Below, piece by piece: positions 47,495 to 57,700 of a stretch of DNA of 64,000 nucleotides. Made by a program: the position numbers and the translations under genes. A model generated the notes under the pieces. That model saw nothing but the letters and a program-made list of their open reading frames with translations, had not been told where the DNA came from and ran no database searches. The stretch is from Thalassospira sp. TSL5-1 (GTDB taxonomy: Bacteria; Pseudomonadota; Alphaproteobacteria; Rhodospirillales; Thalassospiraceae): positions 496,882 to 560,881 of the forward strand of contig NZ_KV880638.1 of the NCBI RefSeq assembly GCF_001907695.1. Direction: 5' to 3'. The stretch's first letter is position 1. Each line of letters begins with the position of its first letter.

Positions 47495-47532
47495 TAAAAA
47501 AGCAGGGGACGGAAAACCGTCCCCTGCAAAAT
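47495..47532 (-). terminator. Rho-independent terminator of the cytochrome c gene
   Basis: Perfect 11-bp stem GCAGGGGACGG / CCGTCCCCTGC (47502-47527). On the minus strand it is followed by TTTTTTAT. It lies 30 bp past the stop at 47557. Confidence 0.85.
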
Positions 47533-47556
47533 TTTTCCACCACTGGTGCGACCGGT

Positions 47557-48360
47557 TTACTGGTTGGCAGCCGGGGCTTCTTCGGTGGCAGGTGCCGGGT
47601 TGTCATTTGTGGCACCTTCTTCCTGTGTCGGCCCCTCTGCCGGGGCAGCGGCATCACCCGTTGCCTCACCTGCAGCTTCACCAGCGGCGTCGCTGGCAGG
47701 TGCTGCGCCTTCGCTTGCGGCGGCATCTCCGGTACCTTCAGCGCCCTCTGTTGCCGGGGCTTCACCGGTTTCGCCGGCAGCCTTGTCGCCGCCTTCTTCG
47801 GCGGCAATTTCATCGGCGGTCGGGGCCGGCAGCGGGTTATCGGACATGTTATTGAGATAGGCAATCACGTCGGCCCGGTCAGATGGCTTTTTCAAACCGG
47901 CAAACGACATTTTGGTGCCGGGAATGTAATCCTTCGGGGCATACAGGAAATGGTTCAGTTCGGTATAGCCCCAGTTGCCACCATGATTGGCAACCGCATC
48001 GGAATAGCTGAAATCGTCCTTGTGGGCGACAACATTGCCAACGATGCCATAGAGGTTCGGACCCACCTTGTTGGGGCCGCCTTTGCTTGCATCGTGGCAC
48101 GAGCCGCATTTTTTGAACACTTTTTCCCCGGCGGCAATATCGGCACTGCCCAGCATCGCCAGGATGGGTTCCGGCCCGGCCGGTTTTTCGGGTGCGGCAG
48201 GCGCGTCGGCCTTTGCCGTCAGGTCATCCGAAAAAGGATAAACCGGCTTATCAAGTTCCTTGGGGTGGACAAGGACGCTGCCGATTTTGCCAACGACCAC
48301 GACCAAAAGCACAGCAACGATAATTCCGGCGACGATCTTGTTGATTTCCATCGTTTTCAT
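47557..48360 (-). CDS. cycM: Membrane-anchored cytochrome c (CycM/c552-like) with acidic tail
   Basis: 267 residues. An N-terminal anchor helix (about 7-28) is followed by a class I cytochrome c domain: CGSCH haem motif, GPNLYGIVG and the axial Met in GTKMSFAG, all present. The last ~85 residues are a low-complexity Ala/Glu/Pro tail. CycM proteins carry electrons from the bc1 complex to aa3-type oxidase at the inner membrane. ATG 48360 (MKTMEINK) is chosen by the anchor; the longer frame has no support. Confidence 0.88.
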   Translation of the reverse strand: MKTMEINKIVAGIIVAVLLVVVVGKIGSVLVHPKELDKPVYPFSDDLTAKADAPAAPEKPAGPEPILAMLGSADIAAGEKVFKKCGSCHDASKGGPNKVGPNLYGIVGNVVAHKDDFSYSDAVANHGGNWGYTELNHFLYAPKDYIPGTKMSFAGLKKPSDRADVIAYLNNMSDNPLPAPTADEIAAEEGGDKAAGETGEAPATEGAEGTGDAAASEGAAPASDAAGEAAGEATGDAAAPAEGPTQEEGATNDNPAPATEEAPAANQ

Positions 48361-48700
48361 GGCGGGATCCCGTAACAGCCAATATAATTTGCAGGTGTTT
48401 TTCTTGTGACGCGGCTGACCCATGCGTCCCTGACGCCCCCACACAAATACGCATGCGACAACAGGTCAGACTGCTGATCGGAAACTATACGTTTCATGGT
48501 TTTTCATCAACCTTTCTTCACAATCGATGCAAAACTTGCCAAAAAATGGCGGTTCACATCGGATTCCGGCGTTTGAGATTTGTCCGAAACCGGTTATTGT
48601 CGCGTCGTTTCAAATGCTTCCGGGCAAAAATTTCTCGCGTCTGCGTTGAATTATTCTAAACTGGAAGCCCCGTCATTTCCGGATCGGAGACCCCCAATCT

Positions 48701-49447
48701 ATGTCCGCGCCTCGCAATCCCGTTGTTGTCATTCCGGCCCGTATGGCTTCCACCCGTTTGCCCGACAAACCGCTGGCTGATATTCACGGTGAACCCATGA
48801 TCGTGCATGTTTGGCGGCGCGCGGTTGAGGCCGAAATCGGCCCGGTGATTGTGGCCTGTGCGGAACCCGAAATTGCCAGTGCGGTTGAAAAGGCCGGCGG
48901 CATTGCCGTTCTGACCGATCCTGATTTGCCGTCAGGCTCTGACCGGGTGCATCAGGCGCTGGCAAGTTTTGATCCCAACAAAAAACACGATGCCGTGGTC
49001 AATGTGCAGGGCGACCTGCCAACCATTGACGCCGCCGACATCCGCGCGGTGTTTAACCCGCTATCCGACCCGGCAGTGGATATTGCGACCCTGGCAGCGG
49101 TGATCCGCCGTGATGCCGAACGCAACAATCCCAATGTGGTCAAGGCGGTGGCGGCATTTGGCAATTTGCGTGTGGCCCGTGCCCTGTATTTTACCCGCGC
49201 AACCGCGCCATATGGCGATGGGCCGCTTTATCATCACATCGGGCTTTATACCTATCGCCGTGCGGCATTGGACCGGTTTGTCAGCCTGCCGCCCGCCGAG
49301 TTGGAAATGCGCGAAAAGCTGGAGCAATTGCGCGCCCTTGAAAACGGTATGGTGATTGCCGTGGCCCTGGTGGATGGCGTGCCCCTGGGCGTGGATACCG
49401 CCGAGGATCTGGAACGCGCCCGCGAAATTCTGGCGGGACGCGGATAA
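48701..49447 (+). CDS. kdsB: 3-deoxy-manno-octulosonate cytidylyltransferase
   Basis: 248 residues. The nucleotide-binding start [27 protein letters not shown] (motif region, residues 5-31) and [16 protein letters not shown] are characteristic. The enzyme couples KDO to CMP for lipopolysaccharide inner core synthesis, confirming a Gram-negative host. Followed by a terminator and prephenate dehydratase. Confidence 0.95.
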   Translation: MSAPRNPVVVIPARMASTRLPDKPLADIHGEPMIVHVWRRAVEAEIGPVIVACAEPEIASAVEKAGGIAVLTDPDLPSGSDRVHQALASFDPNKKHDAVVNVQGDLPTIDAADIRAVFNPLSDPAVDIATLAAVIRRDAERNNPNVVKAVAAFGNLRVARALYFTRATAPYGDGPLYHHIGLYTYRRAALDRFVSLPPAELEMREKLEQLRALENGMVIAVALVDGVPLGVDTAEDLERAREILAGRG

Positions 49448-49495
49448 CGGCATCGCTTTTTTGCTTTTTGCCTTTGGTTTTTTGGCAAAGGATAC

Positions 49496-49528
49496 AGGCC
49501 CGGTTGACATGCCGGGCCTTGCTTTTTG
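49496..49528 (+). terminator. Terminator between kdsB and pheA
   Basis: 8-bp stem AGGCCCGG (49496-49503) with CCGGGCCT (49512-49519), then TGCTTTTT. The next gene starts 111 bp later, so read-through is possible. Confidence 0.65.
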
Positions 49529-49638
49529 GGAAGGTTTCTCGCCATAAACGAAATCCTGCCCCAAGTGGCGGGCATGCCCATCAGGGCAAAAGAGGAATGA
49601 CAGGGGCCACTGGCCCGGATTTAACAGGAATGAAGTCG

Positions 49639-50499
49639 ATGACCAACCAAATGCGAATTGCTTTTCAAGGGATGCACGGTGCCTATTCCGATCAGGCGGC
49701 ACGGCGTGCTTTTCCGGGCGCGGTAACAGTACCCTGCCGGACCTTTGAAGGCGCATTTGGGGCCTTGCGTGATGGTGAAGTCGATTTGGCGGTGATTCCC
49801 ATCGACAATACCCTGGCCGGACGCGTGGCCGATGTGCATCATTTGTTGCCCGATTCGGGCGTGCATATTATTGGCGAAACCTTTTTGCGCATCAACCATG
49901 CGCTGCTGGGTGTGAAAGGCACGCAAATTTCCGATATTCGCGAAATTCGCAGCCATGTGCATGCCCTGGGCCAATGCCGCAAAATTCGCAAGGAGCTTGG
50001 CGTTCCCGCCATTGTCGGTTCCGATACTGCAGGCTGCGCCAAGGAAGTCGCCGATCTGGGCGATAAGGGCATTGCCGCCATTGCCCCGCTGCTGGCGGCT
50101 GAAATTTATGGCCTTGATGTATTGCGCACCGAAGTCGAAGACGCCGCGCACAACACCACACGCTTTATTATTCTCTCGCGCGAAGCCAAAACCGCGCCCA
50201 ACGATGGCAGCCCGGTTGTGACCAGTTTTGTTTTCCGGGTGCGCAACGTTGCCGCCGCCCTGTATAAGGCGCTGGGTGGTTTTGCCACCAATGGCATCAA
50301 CATGACCAAGCTTGAAAGCTACATGGTGGAAGGCCATTTCACCGCCACCCAGTTCTTTGCCGAGGTGGAAGCCCACCCTGACCAGCTTGGCCTGCGCCAT
50401 GCCTTGGAGGAATTGCAGTTCTTTTCCCACGAGGTAAGGATTCTGGGGGTGTATCCCGCCCATCCGTTCCGCCGTGAAAATGTCCTGCCTGCCGAATGA
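49639..50499 (+). CDS. pheA: Prephenate dehydratase
   Basis: 286 residues. The catalytic domain (about 5-180) has AFQGMHGAYSDQAARRAFPG and NTTRFIILS, the TRF motif with the catalytic Thr. A C-terminal ACT domain (about 195-280; GINMTKLESYMV, the ESRP-like site) provides phenylalanine feedback. It converts prephenate to phenylpyruvate. ATG 49639 has AGGA 9 nt upstream; ATG 49630 is an alternative. Confidence 0.94.
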   Translation: MTNQMRIAFQGMHGAYSDQAARRAFPGAVTVPCRTFEGAFGALRDGEVDLAVIPIDNTLAGRVADVHHLLPDSGVHIIGETFLRINHALLGVKGTQISDIREIRSHVHALGQCRKIRKELGVPAIVGSDTAGCAKEVADLGDKGIAAIAPLLAAEIYGLDVLRTEVEDAAHNTTRFIILSREAKTAPNDGSPVVTSFVFRVRNVAAALYKALGGFATNGINMTKLESYMVEGHFTATQFFAEVEAHPDQLGLRHALEELQFFSHEVRILGVYPAHPFRRENVLPAE

Positions 50500-50518
50500 A
50501 TACCCCCTATTCAAAAAT

Positions 50519-50562
50519 GAAACGGGCCGCCAGAACATCTCTGGCAGCCCGTTTTGTTTTTG
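50519..50562. terminator. Terminator between pheA and the chemoreceptor gene
   Basis: AAACGGGC plus GCCAGA pair with TCTGGC plus GCCCGTTT, with single mismatched bases between (about 50520-50556). TTTTGTTTTT follows on the plus strand and an A/T-rich flank lies on the other, so it may act on both convergent genes. Confidence 0.8.
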
Positions 50563-50590
50563 TTGTAAGGCTTGTGCGATCAGGTGACTG

Positions 50591-52261
50591 TCAGGCATCG
50601 GCCTGATTGTTCAAATCACGGGCAAACCGGCCAATGACTTTGGCGAGTTCGGCTGATCGTTGTGACAGTTCATGCGCGGCAGCCTTGATTTTTTCGGCAT
50701 CCCCGGTGGTGCTTTGCGCATCCTGCATGGTTTTGTCCGATGTATCGGAAATCTGTTTTACGCCGCTGGCGCTGCGATGGGCATTTCCGGCAATTTCGCT
50801 GGTGGCAACACCCTGTTCCTCAATCGCGCTGGCAATGGTTGTCGAAACCTCGCGCAGGATGCCAATGGTTTCGGAAACCCGGCCAATGCCGGTGACTGCG
50901 CGGCTGGTGCCATCCACCACCGAACTGATCTGGCTGGCAATTTCGTCGGTGGCACGCGCGGTTTGGGTGGCAAGGTTTTTCACCTCGCTGGCGACCACGG
51001 CAAACCCTTTGCCCGCATCGCCCGCCCGGGCGGCCTCGATGGTGGCATTCAGGGCCAGAAGGTTGGTTTGCCCGGCAATATCGTTAATCAGATTAACGAT
51101 TTCCTGAATCTTGTCGACCGACTGCGACAGCCCGCCCACATCCTGGCGGGCATTGTTGCTTTCTTCGGTGGCCTGGATCACAGTTTTTGCCATTTGGTCA
51201 ATCTGGCTGCTGATTTCCCGGATCGAGGAAGAAAGCTCCTCGGTTGCTGCCGCAACGGCATCAACATTGGCCGAAACATCCCCCGCCGTATTGGCAACTT
51301 CGCGGCTGTGCGTGAGGATGCCATTGGCGCTATGGGTCATATTTTCCGATAGTTTCAGCGATTGATTGGCCGAATTATCCACAGCATGGGCAATCGAGCC
51401 CACTTCCTGCTCAAGCTTGTGGGCGATGTCGCGAATATGGCTGCGGCGTTCTTCTTCGGCGCGCTGTTTTTGTTTAACGGCTTCAGCCTCAAGCTTTTTG
51501 GCCGAGGCGGATGTATCGCGCAGCGACAGCACACCAGCGGCCATGTCGGCAATTTCAATGAACCGCGACTCGGTTTCTACCTCGGCATCGTAATTGCCAG
51601 CGGCAATGGTGCGGATATTTTGGTTTAGCGATACGATGCTGCGCCCGATCCGGGTGCTGACAATCCAGGACAGTGACCCGGCAACCACAATTGCCAGGGC
51701 CGAAATCAGGCCCAGCCGCCACAGGATGGCATGGAATTCGTTTGCAACATCATCCATATAGACACCGGTGCCCAGCGCCCAGCCCCATTGGGGAACGGGG
51801 CGGACATAGGCGGCCTTTTCAATCAGGCGGTCACCTTCGCCAGGCTTTTTGGTGTCATAGGTAATCACCCCGCCACCGGCCTTGGCGGTGCTGACAATCA
51901 TCTGCCGCACCTTGCTGTCGGGTTTGCATTTGCCTTCGTCTTCCGGGCTTAGCGGGTCCAGCACCATGCAATGGTTGAAATCGGAAATATAAAGATAGTT
52001 GTCAGATGCAAATCTGTATTCGCGCAGCAAGGCCAGGACTTCTGCCTTGGCCGTTGCCTCGTCCATTTCACCGCTTTTCGCCTTGTTGACATATTGGTCA
52101 ATAATCTTGACCGCACCCTCTGTCAGGTGGCTGATTTCATTGTATTTTTCGTTGCGGATGGAGTTTTGGTAATTAAATGCAACGGTGATCACAATGGCGA
52201 TAAGTGTGACCAGGCAGATGGCCGGGATTGCAAAGATGCCCGTCAAAACGCGAAAACGCAT
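50591..52261 (-). CDS. Methyl-accepting chemotaxis protein with single Cache sensor
   Basis: 556 residues. Helix 1 (about 8-30), a periplasmic sCache_2 domain (about 35-180; conserved [35 protein letters not shown], and [14 protein letters not shown]), helix 2 (about 188-208), HAMP, then the cytoplasmic signalling domain. The hairpin tip [13 protein letters not shown] ... [32 protein letters not shown] is fully conserved. sCache_2 receptors often sense small carboxylates such as pyruvate or acetate. It has no adjacent che genes. Confidence 0.93.
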   Translation of the reverse strand: MRFRVLTGIFAIPAICLVTLIAIVITVAFNYQNSIRNEKYNEISHLTEGAVKIIDQYVNKAKSGEMDEATAKAEVLALLREYRFASDNYLYISDFNHCMVLDPLSPEDEGKCKPDSKVRQMIVSTAKAGGGVITYDTKKPGEGDRLIEKAAYVRPVPQWGWALGTGVYMDDVANEFHAILWRLGLISALAIVVAGSLSWIVSTRIGRSIVSLNQNIRTIAAGNYDAEVETESRFIEIADMAAGVLSLRDTSASAKKLEAEAVKQKQRAEEERRSHIRDIAHKLEQEVGSIAHAVDNSANQSLKLSENMTHSANGILTHSREVANTAGDVSANVDAVAAATEELSSSIREISSQIDQMAKTVIQATEESNNARQDVGGLSQSVDKIQEIVNLINDIAGQTNLLALNATIEAARAGDAGKGFAVVASEVKNLATQTARATDEIASQISSVVDGTSRAVTGIGRVSETIGILREVSTTIASAIEEQGVATSEIAGNAHRSASGVKQISDTSDKTMQDAQSTTGDAEKIKAAAHELSQRSAELAKVIGRFARDLNNQADA

Positions 52262-52663
52262 GGATGTGCCTCTGAATCTACTTCCGGATAGGAATGGTGG
52301 ATCAGGATAGATTAAACTCTGGCTGGAAGTATTATAGTTCCTTTAAATCCCGTTTGTCCGCTGTAAAATTATATGTCCGCTTTTGCCGCATGGCTGCCCG
52401 GCGTCCAGATAATTTGACAATGGGTCAACATACCTGTATCAACCGGGCATTCCTTCGCTTGTAGGGCAGATCGTGCTGTCAGGAACTTTGTAGATAGGCG
52501 GGGGCGGGCGTGACGTGATGACGTCATAGCCTCATCATTGCCTACTCATGCAGGGTCCGTGACCGCGATATTTCGCCGGGCACCGGAAAGCTTGCGTTCG
52601 GGCGGGCTTTTATTTTCAGGCGCGAACATGGCGCCAACGGTGATTTGAAGGACTTTACCTTTT
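52262..52663. other. Divergent intergenic region with long helicase leader
   Basis: Between the chemoreceptor and the helicase. It contains GACGT-GATG-ACGTC (about 52513-52526), a short inverted repeat; the helicase mRNA may have a long 5' leader, as cold-shock RNA helicases often do. No gene is seen. Confidence 0.4.
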
Positions 52664-54496
52664 ATGACGAATTTTGAAGGGCTCAACCTGATCGAGCCTC
52701 TGCTGCGCAATGTCGAAGCATCCGGTTTTACCGCGCCGACTGAAATCCAGTCTGCAACCATTCCCGCTTTGCTGGAAGGCAAAGACCTGATGGGGATTTC
52801 CCAGACGGGTGGTGGTAAAACGGCGGCTTTCTGCCTGCCGTTGCTGCAGCGTCTTGCTGAAAATCCCAAACGTCCGGCACCGGGTCAGCCCCGCGCCCTT
52901 ATTCTGGCGCCGACCCGCGAGTTGGCCAACCAGATCGGCCAGTGCCTGCGTGATTTCAAAAAAGGCATCCGCCTGTTTTCCTCGGTTGTTTTTGGTGGCG
53001 CGCCGATGGGCCCGCAGATCCAGGAACTGCGTCGCGGCTGTGATATTCTGGTGGCAACACCGGGCCGCCTGCTTGACCATATGGCACGTAACACCGTCCG
53101 TTTTGACGATGTTGAAGTCTTCGTTCTTGATGAAGCCGACCGTATGCTCGATATGGGCTTCTCCGAAGATGTGCTGACGGTGGCGGAATTGCTGCCGTAC
53201 AAACATCAGACCGTGATGTTCTCGGCCACCATGCCTGATGCCGTGCGCCATTTGACCGACCGTCTGTTGAAAGACCCGGTCAAGGTTCAGACCGCACCGC
53301 AGGCGAGTGTGACCGAACGTGTGACCCAGCGTGGCATGTTTGTGAGCCGTCAGAACAAAACCGCGCTTTTATTGCAGCTTTTGCAGCGCGAAGGCAGCGA
53401 CCGGGTTCTGGTATTTACCAAAACCAAACTCGATGCCGACGAACTGGCCTTCCAGCTTCAGGATGCCGGTGTGCAGTCTGACGCCATTCATGGCGACAAA
53501 CAGCAGCGCATCCGTCAGAAAATTCTGCGCAATTTCCGCGATGGCCGTTTCCCGGTTCTGGTGGCAACCGATGTTGCGGCCCGTGGTATCGACGTTCCGG
53601 GCATTTCGCATGTCGTGAACTATGACCTGCCGACCGACCCGGAAAACTATGTGCACCGTATTGGCCGTACCGGCCGTGGCGGGGCGGATGGTATTGCGAT
53701 TTCGTTCTGCGAACCGCGTGATGTCCGTCATCTGCGTAATATCGAACGTGTTATCCGTCAGGATGTCAGCATCGACGAAGATCACGAATTCCATGTTGCG
53801 CCGCCTGCGGGTCGTCGTGCGGGTGGCGGTGGCCGGGATGACCGCAATGGTGGTCGTGGCCGGGGCCGTGGCGGTTTTGCCGGTGGTCGTGGTGACAGCC
53901 GTGGTGATGGTCGTGGCGAAGGTCGCGGTCGTGGTGGTTTCGGCGGTGGCCGGGGCGGCAATGGCGGCGGTTTTGGGGGTCGCAGTGAAGGCGATGCCGG
54001 TCGTCGTTTTGCCCGCCGGGATGATGCCTTTGTTGCCAATGATCGTGGTGATCGTTCTGACCGTGGCGATCGCGGGGACCGTCCTGAATTTGCCGCGCGC
54101 AAGCCGCGTTTTGACGGCGAAGATCGTGGCGGTTTTGCGGGTCGTCCGAATCGCGAACGTTTCAACCGCGATGACCGCGATGGTGCTTCGGCACCGCGTG
54201 GCGACCGTCCGAACCGGGGGGATCGCAATGACCGTGCGGACCGCGCAGATCGCGGCGACCGTCCGGCGCAGTTCCGTGCGCGCAACGACCGTAATGATCG
54301 CGGCACCGAACGCGCCCCGCGCGAAGAACGCGGTGGTGAACGCCGTTTTGCCGGCAAGCCGCGCGATGCGGGCCGTACCGAAGGTTTCAAATTCCGCGAA
54401 GGCGGCGAAGCCCGTGGCAAACGCGATTTTGGCGACCGTGCGCGCAACCAGGGCGGCCGTACCGGCCAGCAGGGGCTGAAGCGCCGTTCGGCCTAA
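52664..54496 (+). CDS. rhlE: DEAD-box RNA helicase (RhlE-type) with RGG-rich C-terminus
   Basis: 610 residues. The helicase core (about 1-370) holds all motifs: Q-motif FTAPTEIQSATIP, I SQTGGGKT, Ia PTRELANQI, II DEADRMLDMG, III SAT, and VI HRIGRTGRGG. The last ~230 residues are low-complexity repeats of Gly, Arg and Asp (RGG, GDRGDR, RDDR), an RNA-binding disordered tail. It unwinds structured RNA in ribosome assembly or decay. Ending 200 bp before cas13a, it is separated from it by a strong terminator. Nothing suggests a role in interference. Confidence 0.93.
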   Translation: MTNFEGLNLIEPLLRNVEASGFTAPTEIQSATIPALLEGKDLMGISQTGGGKTAAFCLPLLQRLAENPKRPAPGQPRALILAPTRELANQIGQCLRDFKKGIRLFSSVVFGGAPMGPQIQELRRGCDILVATPGRLLDHMARNTVRFDDVEVFVLDEADRMLDMGFSEDVLTVAELLPYKHQTVMFSATMPDAVRHLTDRLLKDPVKVQTAPQASVTERVTQRGMFVSRQNKTALLLQLLQREGSDRVLVFTKTKLDADELAFQLQDAGVQSDAIHGDKQQRIRQKILRNFRDGRFPVLVATDVAARGIDVPGISHVVNYDLPTDPENYVHRIGRTGRGGADGIAISFCEPRDVRHLRNIERVIRQDVSIDEDHEFHVAPPAGRRAGGGGRDDRNGGRGRGRGGFAGGRGDSRGDGRGEGRGRGGFGGGRGGNGGGFGGRSEGDAGRRFARRDDAFVANDRGDRSDRGDRGDRPEFAARKPRFDGEDRGGFAGRPNRERFNRDDRDGASAPRGDRPNRGDRNDRADRADRGDRPAQFRARNDRNDRGTERAPREERGGERRFAGKPRDAGRTEGFKFREGGEARGKRDFGDRARNQGGRTGQQGLKRRSA

Positions 54497-54520
54497 GGCC
54501 ATCGCGCTTAAACTGATTTA

Positions 54521-54562
54521 AAAACGGGCGGCAGGCTTTTGCTTTGCCGCCCGTTTTCTTTG
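54521..54562 (+). terminator. Rho-independent terminator isolating the CRISPR locus from rhlE
   Basis: Perfect 13-bp stem AAAACGGGCGGCA (54521-54533) with TGCCGCCCGTTTT (54545-54557). Read-through from the helicase should be low, so cas13a needs its own promoter in 54560-54701. Confidence 0.9.
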
Positions 54563-54577
54563 TGGTCCAGGGCGTAA

Positions 54578-54683
54578 TTGACCGGCTGTTTTCCTTTCAG
54601 CCTGTACCAACCAAAAATAGTGTCAAACCACATGACACTCCCGTCCCCGTTCTTCATAATCGCAGGAAATTTGAAATATTTCC
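54578..54683 (+). promoter_or_regulatory. Upstream region of cas13a with two inverted repeats
   Basis: AGTGTCA-N7-TGACACT (54619-54639) has perfect 7-bp arms, and GGAAAT-N7-ATTTCC (54665-54683) has perfect 6-bp arms. Both have a 7-nt centre and lie in the only gap available for a cas13a promoter. TTGACC (54578-54583) could be a -35 box with a weak -10 at TGTACC. The repeats may bind a regulator, or fold in the RNA near the ribosome-binding site; neither is shown by sequence alone. Confidence 0.45.
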
Positions 54684-54701
54684 GGTCGATTGGGGGGATA
54701 C

Positions 54702-57700
54702 ATGCGGATCATAAAGCCTTATGGGCGCAGCCATGTTGAGGGTGTTGCCACACAAGAGCCGCGCAGAAAATTGAGGCTTAATAGCAGCCCCGATATATCG
54801 CGCGATATTCCCGGTTTTGCCCAATCCCACGATGCCCTGATCATCGCGCAATGGATTTCGGCCATCGACAAAATCGCCACCAAACCGAAGCCCGATAAAA
54901 AACCAACCCAAGCCCAAATAAATTTGCGTACCACATTGGGGGACGCCGCCTGGCAGCATGTGATGGCGGAAAACCTGTTACCGGCGGCAACAGATCCGGC
55001 CATCAGGGAAAAGCTGCATCTGATCTGGCAATCCAAAATTGCCCCCTGGGGAACGGCCCGGCCACAGGCGGAAAAAGATGGCAAACCGACCCCCAAAGGG
55101 GGCTGGTATGAACGGTTTTGCGGGGTATTAAGCCCGGAGGCGATTACCCAAAATGTTGCCCGGCAAATTGCCAAAGACATTTATGATCATTTGCATGTTG
55201 CCGCCAAACGCAAGGGGCGTGAACCCGCCAAACAGGGTGAAAGCAGCAATAAACCGGGAAAATTCAAACCGGACCGCAAACGGGGCCTGATCGAGGAACG
55301 GGCAGAAAGCATTGCCAAAAATGCCCTTCGGCCTGGCAGTCATGCGCCGTGCCCGTGGGGGCCGGATGATCAGGCCACATATGAACAGGCGGGTGATGTG
55401 GCGGGGCAAATTTATGCCGCCGCCCGTGATTGTCTTGAGGAAAAAAAACGCCGTTCCGGGAACCGCAACACATCATCGGTGCAATATTTGCCGCGCGATC
55501 TGGCGGCAAAAATTCTTTATGCGCAATATGGCCGGGTGTTTGGCCCCGACACGACAATTAAAGCCGCGCTTGATGAACAACCAAGTCTGTTCGCCCTGCA
55601 TAAGGCCATCAAGGACTGTTATCACCGCCTCATTAATGATGCCCGCAAGCGCGATATTTTGCGCATTCTGCCGCGCAATATGGCAGCCCTGTTTCGGCTG
55701 GTCCGGGCGCAATATGATAATCGCGACATCAACGCCCTGATCCGTCTGGGCAAGGTGATCCATTATCATGCGAGTGAACAGGGCAAGAGTGAACATCATG
55801 GCATCAGGGATTACTGGCCGTCGCAGCAGGACATTCAAAACAGCCGGTTTTGGGGCAGTGACGGGCAGGCGGACATTAAACGGCACGAAGCCTTTTCCCG
55901 CATCTGGCGGCATATCATCGCCCTTGCCAGCCGCACCCTGCATGACTGGGCCGATCCGCACAGCCAAAAATTCTCCGGTGAAAATGACGACATTTTGCTG
56001 CTGGCAAAAGATGCAATTGAGGATGATGTTTTTAAGGCCGGTCATTACGAGCGAAAATGCGATGTGCTGTTTGGGGCACAGGCCAGCCTGTTTTGTGGCG
56101 CGGAGGATTTTGAAAAAGCCATCCTGAAACAGGCCATAACCGGCACGGGTAATTTGCGCAATGCCACCTTTCATTTTAAGGGCAAGGTACGATTTGAAAA
56201 GGAATTGCAGGAACTTACCAAGGATGTGCCCGTTGAGGTGCAATCGGCCATCGCGGCCTTGTGGCAGAAGGACGCGGAAGGCCGCACCCGGCAAATTGCC
56301 GAAACACTTCAAGCGGTGCTGGCCGGGCATTTTTTAACCGAAGAGCAAAACCGGCATATTTTTGCCGCGCTAACGGCTGCAATGGCACAGCCCGGCGATG
56401 TGCCCCTGCCACGTTTGCGCCGGGTGCTGGCCCGGCATGACAGTATTTGCCAACGGGGCCGCATCCTGCCGCTGTCACCCTGCCCGGACCGTGCCAAGCT
56501 GGAGGAATCCCCGGCGCTGACCTGCCAGTATACGGTGTTAAAAATGCTTTATGACGGGCCGTTTCGGGCCTGGCTGGCGCAGCAAAACAGCACGATTCTG
56601 AACCACTATATCGACAGCACCATTGCCCGCACTGACAAAGCCGCCCGGGACATGAATGGCCGAAAGCTGGCACAGGCGGAAAAAGACCTGATCACTTCCC
56701 GCGCGGCAGATTTACCGCGTTTGTCGGTTGACGAGAAGATGGGTGATTTTCTGGCGCGGTTAACTGCCGCCACGGCGACCGAAATGCGCGTGCAGCGTGG
56801 GTATCAGTCCGATGGGGAAAATGCCCAAAAACAGGCCGCCTTCATCGGGCAGTTTGAATGTGATGTGATAGGCCGTGCTTTTGCCGATTTTCTGAACCAG
56901 AGCGGCTTTGATTTTGTGCTGAAATTAAAGGCCGATACGCCACAACCCGACGCCGCACAATGTGACGTGACCGCACTGATTGCGCCAGACGATATTTCGG
57001 TATCACCCCCACAGGCTTGGCAGCAGGTGTTGTATTTTATTTTGCATCTGGTGCCGGTGGATGATGCCAGCCACCTGTTGCATCAAATTCGCAAATGGCA
57101 GGTGCTGGAGGGCAAAGAAAAACCCGCACAAATCGCACATGATGTGCAGTCTGTCCTGATGCTGTATCTCGATATGCACGATGCCAAATTTACCGGCGGT
57201 GCGGCCCTGCACGGGATTGAAAAATTTGCCGAATTTTTCGCCCACGCGGCCGATTTCCGGGCGGTTTTCCCACCGCAATCCTTGCAGGATCAGGACCGCA
57301 GCATTCCCCGGCGGGGTTTGCGCGAAATAGTGCGCTTTGGGCATTTGCCATTATTGCAGCATATGTCGGGCACTGTGCAAATTACCCATGATAATGTGGT
57401 GGCGTGGCAAGCCGCCCGCACGGCTGGTGCAACCGGGATGTCCCCCATCGCGCGGAGGCAAAAACAGCGCGAAGAGCTTCATGCGCTTGCGGTGGAAAGA
57501 ACAGCCCGCTTCAGGAATGCGGATTTGCAAAATTATATGCACGCGCTTGTTGATGTCATCAAACATCGCCAGCTTTCGGCCCAGGTCACATTAAGCGATC
57601 AGGTGCGCCTGCACCGTTTGATGATGGGGGTTTTGGGCCGGCTGGTGGATTATGCCGGTTTGTGGGAACGCGACCTTTATTTTGTGGTATTGGCGCTGTT

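Noticed and set aside
53622..54479. Plus-strand frame of 285 codons inside rhlE (Val/Ala/Met-rich)
   Set aside because: Shifted frame of the Gly/Arg repeat; composition follows directly from the GC-rich repeat codons.
53369..54502. Long minus-strand frame opposite the helicase tail (377 codons, Thr/Ala/Ile-rich)
   Set aside because: It mirrors the RGG-rich coding repeat of rhlE; low-complexity composition, no ribosome-binding site and no family likeness.
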